From assembly GCA_030710605.1 (NCBI GenBank), contig CP092874.1, positions 71,404,083 to 71,468,082 of the forward strand: a DNA stretch of 64,000 bases, written 5' to 3'. Below the pieces are notes generated by a model. The model was given only the letters and a program-made list of their open reading frames with translations, did not search any database and had not been told where the DNA came from. Source of the stretch: Cordylochernes scorpioides (lineage: Eukaryota > Arthropoda > Arachnida > Pseudoscorpiones > Chernetidae). Position 1 is the stretch's first letter; each line of letters starts with the position of its first letter. A program made the translations under genes and the position numbers. Of this stretch, positions 10,080 to 20,810 are shown piece after piece.

Positions 10080-11493
10080 AACTGCTTGCCACCGTAAATG
10101 CAACACCCTGAAAGAAGCATGCAAATAACATGAAATTTACAACATGCATTAGCGGAGATGAGATATGCAAATGATTAGAATTTCAGCACAGACACACATC
10201 ACGGGCGCCTATGGCTCAACTTCAAAACACTATTTAAGGCTTGGAGATTTCGACGATTTCAAGTTTGGCAATTGTGTTTTCTTGTTAAAAAAAAAAAGAA
10301 AGAAAAAAAACGATCAATTATGCCTCGTAGAAAACAGCGATCATCTTTTGGTCAAGTATCCGAGGTCGACAGAGGAAGGTAGCGGTCTACTGAGATTGTG
10401 GATTATCTTTCAGGGAAATCGGTAGTCGTGTTGGACGAAACCAAACAACTGTAATGCGGATATGTGATCGTTGGATGCAGGAAGGTACGACGGACCGACG
10501 TATTCGATCGCATCCACCTCAGTGCACCACTTCACGTGCTGACAGGCAAATTGTGCGCATGGCAGTGACAGATCGCTCAGTCACATCACGAACCGTAGCA
10601 CATCACATTCAGTCTGTAATGCATCATCCAGTGTCTGCGCGTACGATTCGACGCCGTTTACAGCAGAGTGGTCTGTCCGCAAGACGTCCATTGCTTCGTC
10701 TACCTTCGACGCAGAACCACAGACGTCTCCGCCGCCAATGGCGCGATGAAAGAAGGATGTGGACGGCAGAATGGAATGAAATTGTCTTTACTGACGAGTC
10801 ACGCTTCTGTCTGCAACACCACGATGGTCGGATTCGAGTCTGGAGACACCCTGGAGACAGAATGCTGAACAGCTGCGTTATGCACCGCCACACTGGTCCT
10901 GCACCAGGTATTATGGTATGGGGCGGTATTGGATATCACTCTTGCACTCCTCTAGTACGCATTGCCGGTACTTTAAACAGCCAACGCTACATCTCCGAGG
11001 TGTAGGAGCCAGTTGTGCTTCCTTACCTTCAGGGCTTGCCCACAGCCATATTTCAACAGGGTATGTGCGACCACACGAGGCACGCATTGTCCAAAGGTTC
11101 TTCGTCAATCGCCAGATTGAATTGCTTCCCTGGCCGGCTCGCTCTCCGGATCTTTCGCCGATAGAAAACATGTGGGCCATGGTTGCTCAAAGATTGACCA
11201 ATATTACATCCCAGCTGCCACACCAGATCAACTTTAGCATTGTATGGAAGCTGCTTGGTATGCTGTGCCCCAAGAACACATCCAAAGTCTCTTTGAATCA
11301 ATGCCGAGGCGTGTGGCAGCGGTGATCTCCAACAATGGCGGCTACTCTGGCTACTGATTCTAGCAGGAACCACGCTTCGCAGGAGTCTATAAATTTAATC
11401 ATTTGATACTTGGTCAACATGTTATCTACAAAATATTTTTTGTTGTGATATCTCTTGTCTTTATTGGTGTTTCGATTTGGGTGGCCAGCAGTG
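10080..11493 (+). mobile_element. Tc1-type DNA transposon, inactive
   Basis: 1.41 kb, flanked by TA on both sides (10078-10079 and 11494-11495), the Tc1/mariner target duplication. The ends are diverged inverted repeats: left AACTGCTTGCCACCGTAAAT and right, read inward, CACTGCTGGCCACCCAAATC, followed on both sides by AACACC. The transposase fossil fills the middle. Confidence 0.88.
10320..11357 (+). pseudogene. Tc1 transposase, frameshifted
   Basis: About 345 codons in the ancestral gene. The ATG at 10320 starts MPRRKQRSSF, after which stops and a shift break the frame. The frame opens again at 10454 with MRICDRWMQEG. The helix-turn-helix DNA-binding region is followed by the first catalytic Asp in VFTDESRFCL (near 10790) and by GIMVWGGI. 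The frame is lost near 11005. LPWPARSPDLSPIENMW, carrying the catalytic Glu, is in another frame near 11130. The usual second-Asp motif before RPH is changed: the sequence there reads GYVRPHEAR, so that Asp is absent. The last codons end NNGGYSGY at 11357. The copy is dead. Confidence 0.92.
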
Positions 11494-11495
11494 TA

Positions 11496-12250
11496 GTTTA
11501 TTTAAGGGTGCTCGTAAGCGGTCATAATATGGTATAAACTTATTATAGACGTTTACTGCTCCTAAAAATGATTGTAGCGTCTTTTGATTGGTAGGTGGTT
11601 TGATGGCATTTATGGTATCAAGATTGCGCGTCTGTGTACAAACAGTACAATAGAGTACAATATAGTACCCATAATTATATCTGGCACTAAACTTGTAACG
11701 TGCGAATATTTTAATACACCATAAATAATATGGAAATTTTTCCGGGAAGAAATTGATCTATAAAAGCATAGGGCGCCCCTTCAGTCAAAATTAGACGTCA
11801 TCTATTGACCGTCGCCGCAAACTAGCGGCCTCAAGTCGGTGACATAGCCACAACACCAGCTGGGCGTTTATTTTGATGGGGTATGCGACCTTATGATTAT
11901 GATCTATAAAGATAAAATATGTGGTGATTTTCTAAGCATTCTTGGTAGTTGTGTGGTGAGTGCCAAGAACACACAGGAGACAGGATCCAGAAGCAAAAAA
12001 CCGGGAGGAGTAGATCGGGGAGGAAAGATATAAGGTCCGGGAACCACTCTGAGAACAACTGGTGTCGAGACCACCTCAGTGCGAACTATCCCTTGATCAT
12101 GTAGGTGATTTTAAACTGCTTTGAAGAAGATAAATTATCCCCCAGGTGGAAGTGGCGTGAAAACTGGAGACCTGGTAACCAATATGTTGTTTTAACCCGA
12201 CTATTTTATCTTCCCTTTCCTCATACTCCCAAACAAGCCATTTTATTTAC
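11496..12250. repeat. Non-coding stretch holding interspersed repeat B, copy 1
   Basis: About 11740-11860 matches 21705-21830: both have a GATCTATAAAA/AATCTATAAAA box, a segment with ATCTATTGACCGTCGCCG or GTCTATTGGCCGTCTCTA, then AAACTAGCGGCCTCAAGTCG or GACTAGAGGACTCGGGTCAG. The surrounding sequence has no gene I can identify. Repeat B may be the start of a LINE, because copy 2 is followed by LINE RT remnants; this is inference. Confidence 0.5.
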
Positions 12251-12290
12251 ATATTTATAAATATTGTTACATAAAAATAAAAAATATTTA

Positions 12291-12892
12291 TTTATTGAAA
12301 TAGAGACCGTCATTTTCAAGAACAGCTAGCCATCTTTTTGTTGGGTTTTTAAATTGGTGACGATACCATTCTCGGGGTTTGGAGTCGAAAAAGTCACAAC
12401 AGTCAATTTTGACATCTTGGAATGTTTCAAAGTGTCTTCCCCTTAGATAATGTAACAATGGACCGAAATAATAATGCATAATCAAATGGCACAATTGCTG
12501 GAGAAATCCTCCAAATCCTTTATTCTATTCGTTGTTAAGCTAGCTCTTTGAGCTGGAGAGTTGTCATTTTGCAGAAGTACTCTCTTTCGGTTGATCAAAG
12601 CAGGGTATCAAGTCTTCGAAACTTCATATACCTAGCTGAACCTATCTCGCGTATATTGTTGTGGAATGTCCATCATCAGAAATCGTAGGGTCTCAATATC
12701 CGTCACATGTGGTCGTCCCAGTTTGTTCTCAAGGCTTTTGTCTCTTTCTCTAAATCTCTTGAACCATTTTGAAGCTGTTCTATTATTCCTTTTCCTTCTA
12801 CTTCGCATATTTCTCTTGCCGCCATATTTGCATTTAGCTCTTTTTTTTCTCAAAAGAAGCGCAATAGTGTTCGTTCTTTTTTGATCACACAT
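12291..12892 (-). pseudogene. Mariner transposase fossil with internal deletion
   Basis: The N-terminal part (12892-12632) carries ASKWFKRFRERDKSLENK then GRPHVTDIETLRFLM, the mariner helix-turn-helix region (usual form WF.RF..GD.SLED...GRP). The middle part (12610-12500) reads RVLLQNDNSPAQRA, the second catalytic Asp. The C-terminal part (12494-12291) reads DFFDSKPREWYRHQFKN then KRWLAVLENDGLYFN, the typical mariner end. The segment with the first catalytic Asp is missing and frames change, so this is a deletion derivative. I did not find clear terminal repeats. Confidence 0.85.
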
Positions 12893-13340
12893 TCTTTAAC
12901 TTTCTGCTAGAATACTAAAATATTATTCTAAACCCTTTTACATTATATCAATCATGTAGACACGCTCATCGACCGTGGGATCGAACTTTATTTATTTAAA
13001 CTTTATTTATTTTGATTTTATATTGGGCTTTCGCTTTGAAAACGAATTTTTGATAGAGTTTGGAATGTTGTCAAAATACATCGAGAAAGAGATATACAAA
13101 TGAGAGAGAGAATAAAATTTCTTTAGATAAAGTATAGGAAAACATAGTGTTATGTACTCTTCTTCCTAATATTCAATAATCTTAGGTAGTGTAGTTTTTC
13201 ATTAAAAGAGATTGTATGCTACTGAAATGTAATATATTTGCATACTATTTTATTTTTAGAGAATTATCATAAGAACTAAAAACATTAATATCTCAATATC
13301 AATTAAAAAGCCCTGTACGATTTATAATAATAGAATTATA
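12893..13340. other. AT-rich non-coding stretch
   Basis: No recognisable coding sequence or repeat structure. Confidence 0.4.
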
Positions 13341-13345
13341 AATTA

Positions 13346-13594
13346 CATAATAGAATCATTGAACACAGAAGAAACATAAACAGAAATGACCCATTATCAT
13401 TAATAGTACAGCACTCCAATTCAACAGGACATACATTTAATTTAAATGAACCTAAAGTACATTACAACAATATCAATAACAAATATCAAAGATTAATAAT
13501 TGAAGCAATAGTGTCCAAACAATATAGCAGTATAAATCGCAGAATTGATTTACCAGAAGCATATAATTCAATAGACTTAAATAAAATAAGATAA
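13346..13594 (+). pseudogene. Penelope-like element 3' fragment (end of GIY-YIG domain)
   Basis: About 80 codons, open from the truncation point to TAA at 13594. RIIEHRRNINRNDPLSL is followed by HSNSTGHTFNL, RLIIEAIVS, SINRRIDLPEAYNSI. This is the C-terminal part of a Penelope-like GIY-YIG endonuclease and aligns residue for residue with the end of the intact ORF at 60871-62950. The RT and most of the endonuclease are absent, which is a 5' truncation normal for reverse-transcribed copies. The 3' untranslated region continues to about 13800 and includes a hammerhead-like hairpin. Confidence 0.85.
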
Positions 13595-13741
13595 AACAAA
13601 TTCATTCACAGTATAAGATATCACATGTCTGATGGGAAACCTTGTAAGTTGATATGCACGTGTATCGTGGATATACACGTTAAATTTAAATTTATATATA
13701 AATCTTATTTCAAACTAGTTGGATTATTGTTTCATTAATTC

Positions 13742-13772
13742 CTGTAGAAGGGCGTATGTGCCCGAAAGCTCG
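13742..13772 (+). ncRNA. Hammerhead-like motif in Penelope fragment
   Basis: CTGTAGA, then a GGGC/GCCC hairpin, then GAAAGCTC. This follows the layout CUGANGA - stem II - GAAA of a hammerhead ribozyme, but position 6 of the core is U instead of A. It lies 148 bases after the stop codon, the place where Penelope elements carry hammerheads. It is probably inactive or a variant. Confidence 0.4.
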
Positions 13773-14018
13773 TATATAATTATTATAATAAAGATACGCA
13801 GCCCTTGATGCTTTATTTTATTCATTTATTAATATCTCACGCTATAGATTATTTCACACAACAACAACCAAGTCCTTGGTCAAAACCATATATACATATT
13901 ATATATTATACATAGTAAAAAAAGATATAAGAAGAGGTTCTACTGGAGTACTAACAAAACAATTTTTTTGTTTATTACAACATCTCAAACAAAGCAATAA
14001 GAAAGTGATTGTGTCCAG

Positions 14019-14132
14019 ATGAGCATTCCTGAAGGTAACGCCACCAAGGGCAAGAAGATCTTCCCCACCAAGTGCAGCCAGTGCCACAACTTCGAGGCTG
14101 GCAAGGGCCACAAAATGGGCCCCAACCTCCAC
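14019..14132 (+). CDS. Cytochrome c exon or exon-like fragment
   Basis: 38 codons translate to a cytochrome c N-terminus: [15 protein letters not shown], the haem-binding CSQCH at residues 19-23, then [13 protein letters not shown]. Cytochrome c is the mitochondrial electron carrier. The exon is preceded directly by a possible splice acceptor (TGATTGTGTCCAG). It is followed by T then GTATCC, and 25 bases on by a consensus donor GTAAGT at 14158. The remaining two thirds of the protein are not found before 14.7 kb, where a LINE starts. Codons are strongly GC-ending, unlike the AT-rich surroundings. It could be exon 1 of a gene with a large, transposon-filled intron, or a broken remnant. Confidence 0.7.
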
Positions 14133-14189
14133 TGTATCCTTAGTATCCCTAGTATCTGTAAGTGTGTATGTGTGGTTAAACAGTAATAA

Positions 14190-14700
14190 CATGGGTGCAT
14201 ATTTGGGTCAGGCGATTGTGAGAAATCACACGGCTAAAATTGGCGCTGCAGGAAGAGATAAAAGTCACGAGTACGTCTGACTGGAAATGACATTTCCGTC
14301 TGATGGGAATGGGAATTCCCCGTCCCAAACTTACCCAGAAATAGATATTTCGTAATAAAGGTGAATATGCTTGCAAATATCACACATGTATATCACACAT
14401 CAAAGTATAATTTTTTAAATAAACTAATATTTAAAAAAGAGCCTATTTATCCTAAAATTCTTTTACCTTTGTCGCGGAGATACACCCCGTTATAAATCTA
14501 CCACGGAGATAAAACTTGTGGAAGAGATACGTTTATTTCATCAAGCAAGCTGTGAGCTCTACTCTACAAGCTGTTATGTAATTAAAGTAAGAAGGATGAA
14601 TCCATAACCAATTTAATTTTGCATATTATTAATAGCAATTATACAAAACAAATCTTGGTATATATTTTAAGTGAAAACAACAAGAGAGAAATAAGGATAA
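14190..14700. other. AT-rich non-coding stretch
   Basis: No further cytochrome c codons on either strand and no other gene. TCGCGGAGATA near 14472 resembles a short stretch in the Gypsy-1 LTR (4890-4900), too short to interpret. Confidence 0.4.
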
Positions 14701-14780
14701 CTCGGGCCCCTGGAACGCAAGAAACGCCAACTGCCCGGGCTGTCCAGCTAACTAGTAGAAACCAGTTACTCTAGATTATA

Positions 14781-15620
14781 TTACATAAAGCCAATTGCAG
14801 AGCCGAACCAGCTGGTCAGGAAGTTCCATGCCTGCAGAGAACCCGGGAGTCCAGCCAACGAGACTGGGTCGAAGGAGGTCTTCCCAAGCAGCAGGGCTGT
14901 CTGCATTCTGTGTCGCATGAAAGCAGGGCATCTGAATAGAAGGTGGTCCACAGTCTGTTGTTCCTCCATACAATGTGGGCAAGATGGGTCTTGACCAGGA
15001 TGCCAGAGAACCAAGTCTGCCCGAACATGGCCATGTCCTGTAAGTAAGGTGGTGGTGACTTCTCCAGGACAGACCTTAGGGAGGAATTGGAGCAGCCGGT
15101 CTGGAGTATGGGCTATTCTCCTCAGGTGTCTGTTGAAGTGGTCCCGGCAATAAACCTCCGTCCATGCGCCTAGGGCTGCCGTGCGTGAGTGGTTACGGGC
15201 CAGGCTTCTAGGCAGGATGGAAAATGATGGCTCTAAGGTCGAAACGGCCGCGTTCTTAGCAGCTCTGTCTGCTCCTTCGTTTCCATTGATGCCGCAGTGT
15301 CCCGGCACCCACAACACAGTTTTACATTTTGGTTGGTGTTCAGTGCGAGAATAATCTCAGCTACTAATGTCGATCGAACTGGACCTGACGTACATATGGC
15401 TGACAGAGCTGATCTGCAGTCCGACGCGATAGTGATTTCCTCTCTAGAATAACCTTCCTCCACCAGACGGACCGCCCAGCGGATTGCTAGAAGTTCAGCC
15501 TGGAAGGCTGTGCAGTCTGGATGGAGCCGTAAGAGAACGGGCTGCTGATCTTCTTATGAGGGAACAATTGCAGCGCCCACCACAGCCTCATTTTTGATCC
15601 GTCTGTAAATATTATGGTTG
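14781..15620 (-). pseudogene. LINE-1 ORF2: RNase H and C-terminal zinc domain
   Basis: RNase H signatures occur in three frames: IIFTDGSK (first Asp) near 15610, ITIASDCRSAL near 15430 and VPGHCGINGNEGADRAAK near 15305, the last being the His-Asn-Asp end of the fold. Then comes CPHCMEEQQTVDHLLFRCP (near 14970), a Cys-His motif common at the end of I- and R1-type ORF2. The frame changes after FTDGSK and again before the VPGHCG segment. The terminal ORF runs on to 14781. Confidence 0.88.
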
Positions 15621-17085
15621 TTGTTATCTCCTCGATGTTCAGACTGAAAGACAATTGATGTCTATCCGGAGGGTATGGCAAAGAAGCAGGGCCTGGTCTA
15701 AATTCAAAATTTCCTTCATTGATTTCCTTTAGGAACGCCGTACGAGAACTAACAATAATATCGAGAGGAGGGCTGCCGGTGATGGAGATGGCTGAGACTG
15801 TTGGTGTGCAAGGACCTCCTCTCAGTACACGTTTCGCAAAATTGTAGTGAAGGCTCCTAAGCTGCCTAATGCCTTCGCTGGAGAGAGCACGACGTCCCCA
15901 TGCTGACGATCCGTAAAGGAAGGCAGGTACCACCACCGCGTCGAAAATCCTAGTTCCAGCTGAAAAGGAGATTCCAAATTTGCCCTGTATGGAGTTGGTG
16001 AGTCGTGGGATTATTTATCTGCATCTACGTGTGATCTTGCGTAGGTGGGCGACAAATCCGCGGGTCTGGTCAAACTCCACTCCTAAGATTGTGATGGTCT
16101 TCTTGATGTTTAAAGGTTGACCAAGGATTCTAAGCCCTGTGTCGGAGTTGGGGTGGACATTACGCCATTGGAACAGGCAAGCTTGGGTCTTACTGGGGTT
16201 TATATTAAGACCATTCATCGTGCACCAAGATGTCAACCTCTCCAAGAAGTTGTTAGTGGCAGAGACCGGCAGGCGACCACGAACCTGAATCATTAGGGTA
16301 AAGTCGTCCGCGTAAGCTATTAATCGGCTGTCTTTGATGGAGGGAAGGGTGAAGATGGTCCGTGCAACTATGTTCCACAGGAAAGGACTTAGCGCTGAAC
16401 CCTGGGGAGTGCCGAGCTGGGAGGACGTACATTCTGTTGATGACCACCGGTCTTCCAAAAAGCTTTTTACTAAGCCGGTAATAGACTCTGGACAATTTAT
16501 ACTTTCAAGATTTTGAATGATTGCCGGCCTCCAAACAGTGTCGAGGGCCTTACTGATGTCCAATCTGATGACAAGTTTTCCTCCAGTGGGCTTGTCTTTC
16601 TTCAATGAATTGAGTGATACTCGCCAGTGCATCTTCCGCTGAACGACCATTTACAAAACCGTATTATCTTCAAAGAACCATCCGTGACGATCCGTGAGCC
16701 ACTGAAGTCTGGCCAGGATACATCTCTCAAACACTTTGGCCATAGTGTTCAACAAAGTAATAGGTCTGTATTTCTCCAGCTGACTGGTGGCTGAATTGGA
16801 GGGTTTAGGAAGAAGTATGAGGCGGCCTTCTTTCCATGGACGGGGGAAGTGGCCCATCCGGAGGCATTTGGTGAACAATTCGGCCAGCAGGAATTGCAAG
16901 GAAGGGCCGCCCTGGTCTAGGCATTTTGAACCAAGACCGTCGGGGCCCGGGGCTTTCCTTTTTCCACAGCGATGAATGGCTCTCAAAACTTCCCAGGGTT
17001 TGAATTCAGGTTCGTCTGAGTGCGCCGAAATTGAATTCCTTTGCGGGTGAGGTCTAGTGTCAGGTAGGAAAAAGTGATTTAACAC
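15621..17085 (-). pseudogene. LINE-1 ORF2: reverse transcriptase
   Basis: Motifs in order: GKRKAPGPDGLGSKCL, KEGRLILLPKPSNS, KYRPITLLNTMAKVFERCI (17085-16651), LVIRLDISKALDTVW, GTPQGSALSPFLWNI, and the catalytic LIAYADDFTLMI (16650-16015), then thumb sequence TRIFDAVVVPAFLYGSSAWG. Near 16660 the frame shifts out and back, and a stop lies at about 16015. The YADD box is intact. The enzyme would prime reverse transcription at nicked target DNA. Confidence 0.92.
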
Positions 17086-18257
17086 GGCCTGGCAAGTCTC
17101 ATGAGGATTGTAAGGAGAGCCTTATCATGTTTGAGAAGTGGTGGACCTCTGGGGGAGCCGCGTCCCCGGGCGATAAATCGATGTATGGCACTCCAGGATG
17201 CGGATGACACCTCCTCGCAGAGATTAAACCAGGATTTACTTTTAGCTTTCCGTATAGCCGCCTTCAGTCGATTATGGCACGCACGGTATAAACCGTGGAA
17301 GAAGTTCCTAATAGGACACCAGACACTCTGACTGCAACGGCGGAGGGAGATAACCAACCTTCTGAGCCGACTCAGTTCGGGGGTCCACCACGGCTTTGAC
17401 GGTCTTGTAGTATTGGAGCGTCTCCCCATGGAAGAGTCACAAGCTGATTGCAGGATGGAAGTCAGAAGGAGGACCACCCTGTCAATATCTTCTGGGGTAG
17501 AGGCCTCGTTCAATTGGGTAGTTACCTGGTGGAGAGTAGAGTTGAGGAAGGATTTAAAGGTCTGTTCTTTACATGAGGATTCAACCCAGGAGGAGTTCGT
17601 CTCGTTATTGACCTTGTCTAGGAATGTAGTCCAGATAGGTATATGCTCAGTGAAGGCCATCTCATCTAATAAACCTCTAGTGGCATGGATAGCCAGTGAG
17701 CTGGAGGCCAGAGTGGCATCTATAGAAGATAAAGACCCATTTGACCAGGTAGAGACCACAGGGGGTCCCAAGAAATGAAGATCATTGGAGCTGGCGAACT
17801 CTTCAAGATTAGCACCCCGAAGGTCCAACCTCGCACCGATGCCCCAGGTAGGAGAGTGGGCGTTAGTGTCCATACCCAGGATCACTAGAAGAGAGGCCCG
17901 TCTTATCGTATTTCCCAGAAGAGGGATGAAATCATCGGCAGCTCTAAGGCCGTGCTAGTAGGCCGAGTACACCGCGATGATACTCTGCTCTAGACATATG
18001 GCTATGGAGGTTATGGCGGTGTCTGGGGAGGTTAGAGGGATGGGATGAAGGTTGCTACGTGCCACAATTCCCGAGGGGATGTAGGCGCCTGGGACAAAAA
18101 ATGCCTGAAACCCAGGTGTGGGCCAGAAGAAGTTAGTTGGGAGTTCTTGCAGGAGCACGATGTCGGCCTGTGTCGAATTTGCCGAATTTGCAATTTCAAG
18201 AATGGCAGTTGGTGATTTTCTAGCGTTCACCTGCAGGACACGCAATGGCCTAGGCAT
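17086..18257 (-). pseudogene. LINE-1 ORF2: apurinic-like endonuclease, N-terminus
   Basis: Starts ATG at 18257 (MPRPLRVLQVNARKSP; the Asn of the first metal-binding motif is visible). IVLLQELPTNF carries the catalytic Glu, and LGMDTNAHSPTWG the D-x-N motif. SSIDATLASS and EHIPIW close the domain (usual S-D-H). A single in-frame TAG near 17953 interrupts it and the frame changes near 17090 before the RT. The ATG overlaps the ORF1 stop by 8 bases (ATGCCTAG at 18250-18257), so ORF2 is probably translated by termination-reinitiation. Confidence 0.88.
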
Positions 18258-19383
18258 TGTTTCTTGTTCGGGCTATTCTCTCTTTTACAAAGGGACAGGT
18301 AGATGAGGTGGCAAAGTGGTTGATGGGAGCTCCAGATTTTTTGCTGCAGCGGCAGCAGCGGCTTTGGCTTGGCTCGACCGAGCATTGGATGCCCTCATGC
18401 TCTGCAGAGCCGCAGCGATAGCAGATTGGATGGGCAGCTGGACAGGCAGACGCGCGGTGGCCGAAGCCACAGCAACGGAAGCATTGTTTTAAAGTATGAC
18501 TGCGCTCATACCTGTGCATTAGACCCGCCACAGGGATACGTCCATGTTGACCGAGGATTTCGGCGACTTGGTTGTCGACTTCGATGAACACTGTACTAGT
18601 GCTGTGTGCCGCATTATTCGATCAATGGACTACCTTGATGTCACGTTTTCCCTGGAGTGACTGCACAGAGTGGTTGGAGCGGAAGCTCTCGCATATCTCC
18701 TCGTCCCGCACCTCCCCGTCCACTCTGAAGAGGCAGTATCTTGATAGGATAACCGGGCGCTCGTGGCAGCTTAGACCCGTTGGCAGGGAGGTCAGCCCCG
18801 AGGCCAGCGACTTTGCCATTTGGGTTGTTTTAGTGTGGAAAACAACCTTGCCGCTGGTGTTGATGGACGCCACCATGTCTTTTGATGACGCTAGGGAAGG
18901 ATGAATCTTTTGAATTTCCCTTGGGTTGGCTTTGGGGTTAGCCGACTTGACGACGACATGCGATTCGAAGGAAGGAGCCAGATTCACAAATGTGGCTTTC
19001 GCTTTGGGTTTCGGAAGTGCAGGCCTTACCGGCTTGTCTTTCTCTGCCACTACCGAGGCGAATGAGGTGGAGGGGATCGGGACGTTGGCTGTGGGATTGG
19101 GTCTTCCTAGCCTGGCTCCCTTGAAGGCGTCCTCAAGAAGTTCTGCCTCTTGGACGAGAGTCAGCATCAGTCCTCAGGTGGCCATCTGTATTTTTTCGGG
19201 GGTGTCCAGGCTGGTGTCGGCAATGATCGCTTCGAAGGTTCGGCACCCGAAGTTGAACAAGTTCGCTGTGCTGTTGAACTTAAATTGGTGATGGGAAGAC
19301 GGGAGGAGGTCTTCGTCCTCAGGACGCGGCCGCTTTTTGTTGGTCTGCTGACTTCCTCCACCATCATACTGGTTCGGCTCCAT
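18250..19383 (-). pseudogene. LINE-1 ORF1: Gag-like nucleic-acid-binding protein
   Basis: 377 codons in one frame with two in-frame stops (near 19174 and 18622). Starts MEPNQYDGGGSQQ. The N-terminal third is low-complexity; the middle (LPTGLSCHERPVILSRYCLF) resembles the RNA-recognition-like region of insect LINE ORF1 proteins. Three zinc knuckles end the protein: CFRCCGFGHRASAC, CYRCGSAEHEGIQC and a spaced CCRC...C. It would coat LINE RNA. The last codons NNA-stop overlap the ORF2 start. Confidence 0.9.
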
Positions 19384-19655
19384 GAATAAAAAAAAAAACT
19401 ATCAAAAAGCAAATTTACTTCAAATAGAAAAAAAAAAGCCTAACAAGACAAAGAACACTTTTGTCTCGACCGCGGCGCAACTACTAACTGTGAAGAAAAA
19501 GAATCAAGGTGGATCTGAAAACAACAACAAAAAAAAACTCAATATTATATACAAGTTCCTTTTCAAACACGAGGTCATCTATAGCCATTGTTACTCTGTG
19601 TAATAGTCCAACACAAGCCACTCTATTCAACCACGACTGCCGGCACAGGCAGCAT

Positions 19656-20061
19656 CGCCTTTTATAAAGGCAAAAGATAAAAGAAAAATGTAAAATAACT
19701 ATTTACATAAAATATAAAAATACAAAGTATATATTTACATAACTAACCAACAACCTTCAACCGGAAATATTTATTACAAGGGCATATTTAATCTTGTATT
19801 GCATACATTAAATATTCCATTTCCTACTGTTTTCTTTATTTTCCTTTAGGGAATATAAAAAAATATTTTTATGCCACCAAAGTCAGCAAAATGTTTGATA
19901 TTTATTAATTTTACTTTGTAATCTCTTTTTGTCCAGTTTACCAAATATAATACTTCTATGTGGATTGGGATTATATCAAAACTCGATTACACAAATTGAA
20001 AGGAAGCATGGAAAATATCCCATTCCTGCGACCACATTTTAATAGAAAAATCTCTCTACAC
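19656..20061. other. AT-rich non-coding stretch
   Basis: No gene or repeat identified between the LINE and hAT-A. Confidence 0.4.
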
Positions 20062-20522
20062 CAAGCATGTTAAACTCGCGGCCCGCGGGCCTCATGCGGC
20101 CCACAACGAATAAATTTGCGGCCCACCGGACAATATATTTTAATTGAAAAATTTTCATGAATTTAAAAAATAATAATAAAAATTTGTAGCCTAATTTTTT
20201 AAAATTGTAATTATACATAATTTATTTATTAATAACGAACCACTGGTCGCCATACATAAGTCGTAAGTTTTGATAATATTATACCTACATACATAACGTA
20301 TGTACATCGCCATAAGTATTGTGTGCCTTAAAGTTTAAAGAAAATATTCTTTCGGAGTACTAGAAAAATTTTTTTTTTTAAGTTACGATCAATAAATTGT
20401 GCAGTTATTCTGTGTCTGATAAGTTAAAAAATATTAATTAAAAAAAATTAAAATATTAATTAAAACGTTTTATTATTTTGTGTTAGCGATTACTATTTTT
20501 TTTTCAGACCTTTGTATTTAAT

Positions 20523-20736
20523 ATGTCTTCATCAAAACCAAGTGGCAGTAAAACTAAACGAAAAATTGCTGACGAACATAGGAATTTTCAAGAAAAGTGG
20601 GAATTAGAGTATTTTTGCTCTGAAGTAAAAGATAAAATCATCTGCTTGATATGTAATAATGCTATTAGTGTACCAAAATTATATACATTAAACGTCATTA
20701 TGAACAACATAAATCAAAATATGATACCTACGAAGG
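20523..20736 (+). pseudogene. hAT-A transposase, N-terminal part
   Basis: ATG at 20523 starts MSSSKPSGSKTKRKIADEH, followed by FQEKWELEYFC and IICLICNNAISVPK. This is the zinc-finger N-terminus of hAT transposases related to vertebrate GTF2IRD2-like proteins. In copy B a C-x2-C plus H-x3-H finger follows (KRHYEQH); here a small change near 20690 shifts the frame. The 2.96-kb insertion begins directly after AAGG at 20736. Confidence 0.82.
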
Positions 20737-20810
20737 TGTTGTATTCCCGTTTTTTGGATATATGGGAAGGGAGCATGTAAGATGTGACTTAGTAAAATTT
20801 CCTTACTTAA

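Larger units (their letters stand above)
14700..19655 (-). mobile_element. LINE-1 of this window: I/R1-type non-LTR retrotransposon, defective
   Basis: About 4.9 kb on the minus strand with ORF1 (zinc-knuckle protein), then ORF2 (AP-type endonuclease, RT, RNase H and a terminal CCHC), giving the I/R1/LOA group. The 5' part (19384-19655) is A/T-rich and non-coding. The ends are estimated from where coding and moderate GC stop; no target duplication was found. ORF1 has two in-frame stops; ORF2 has at least one stop and several frameshifts. Confidence 0.88.

Noticed and set aside
10624..11373. Minus-strand ORFs across the Tc1 element
   Set aside because: Shadows of the transposase fossil on the opposite strand.
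13899..14200. 97-codon minus-strand ORF over the cytochrome c exon
   Set aside because: Antisense of the plus-strand cytochrome c sequence, which has the CSQCH haem motif.
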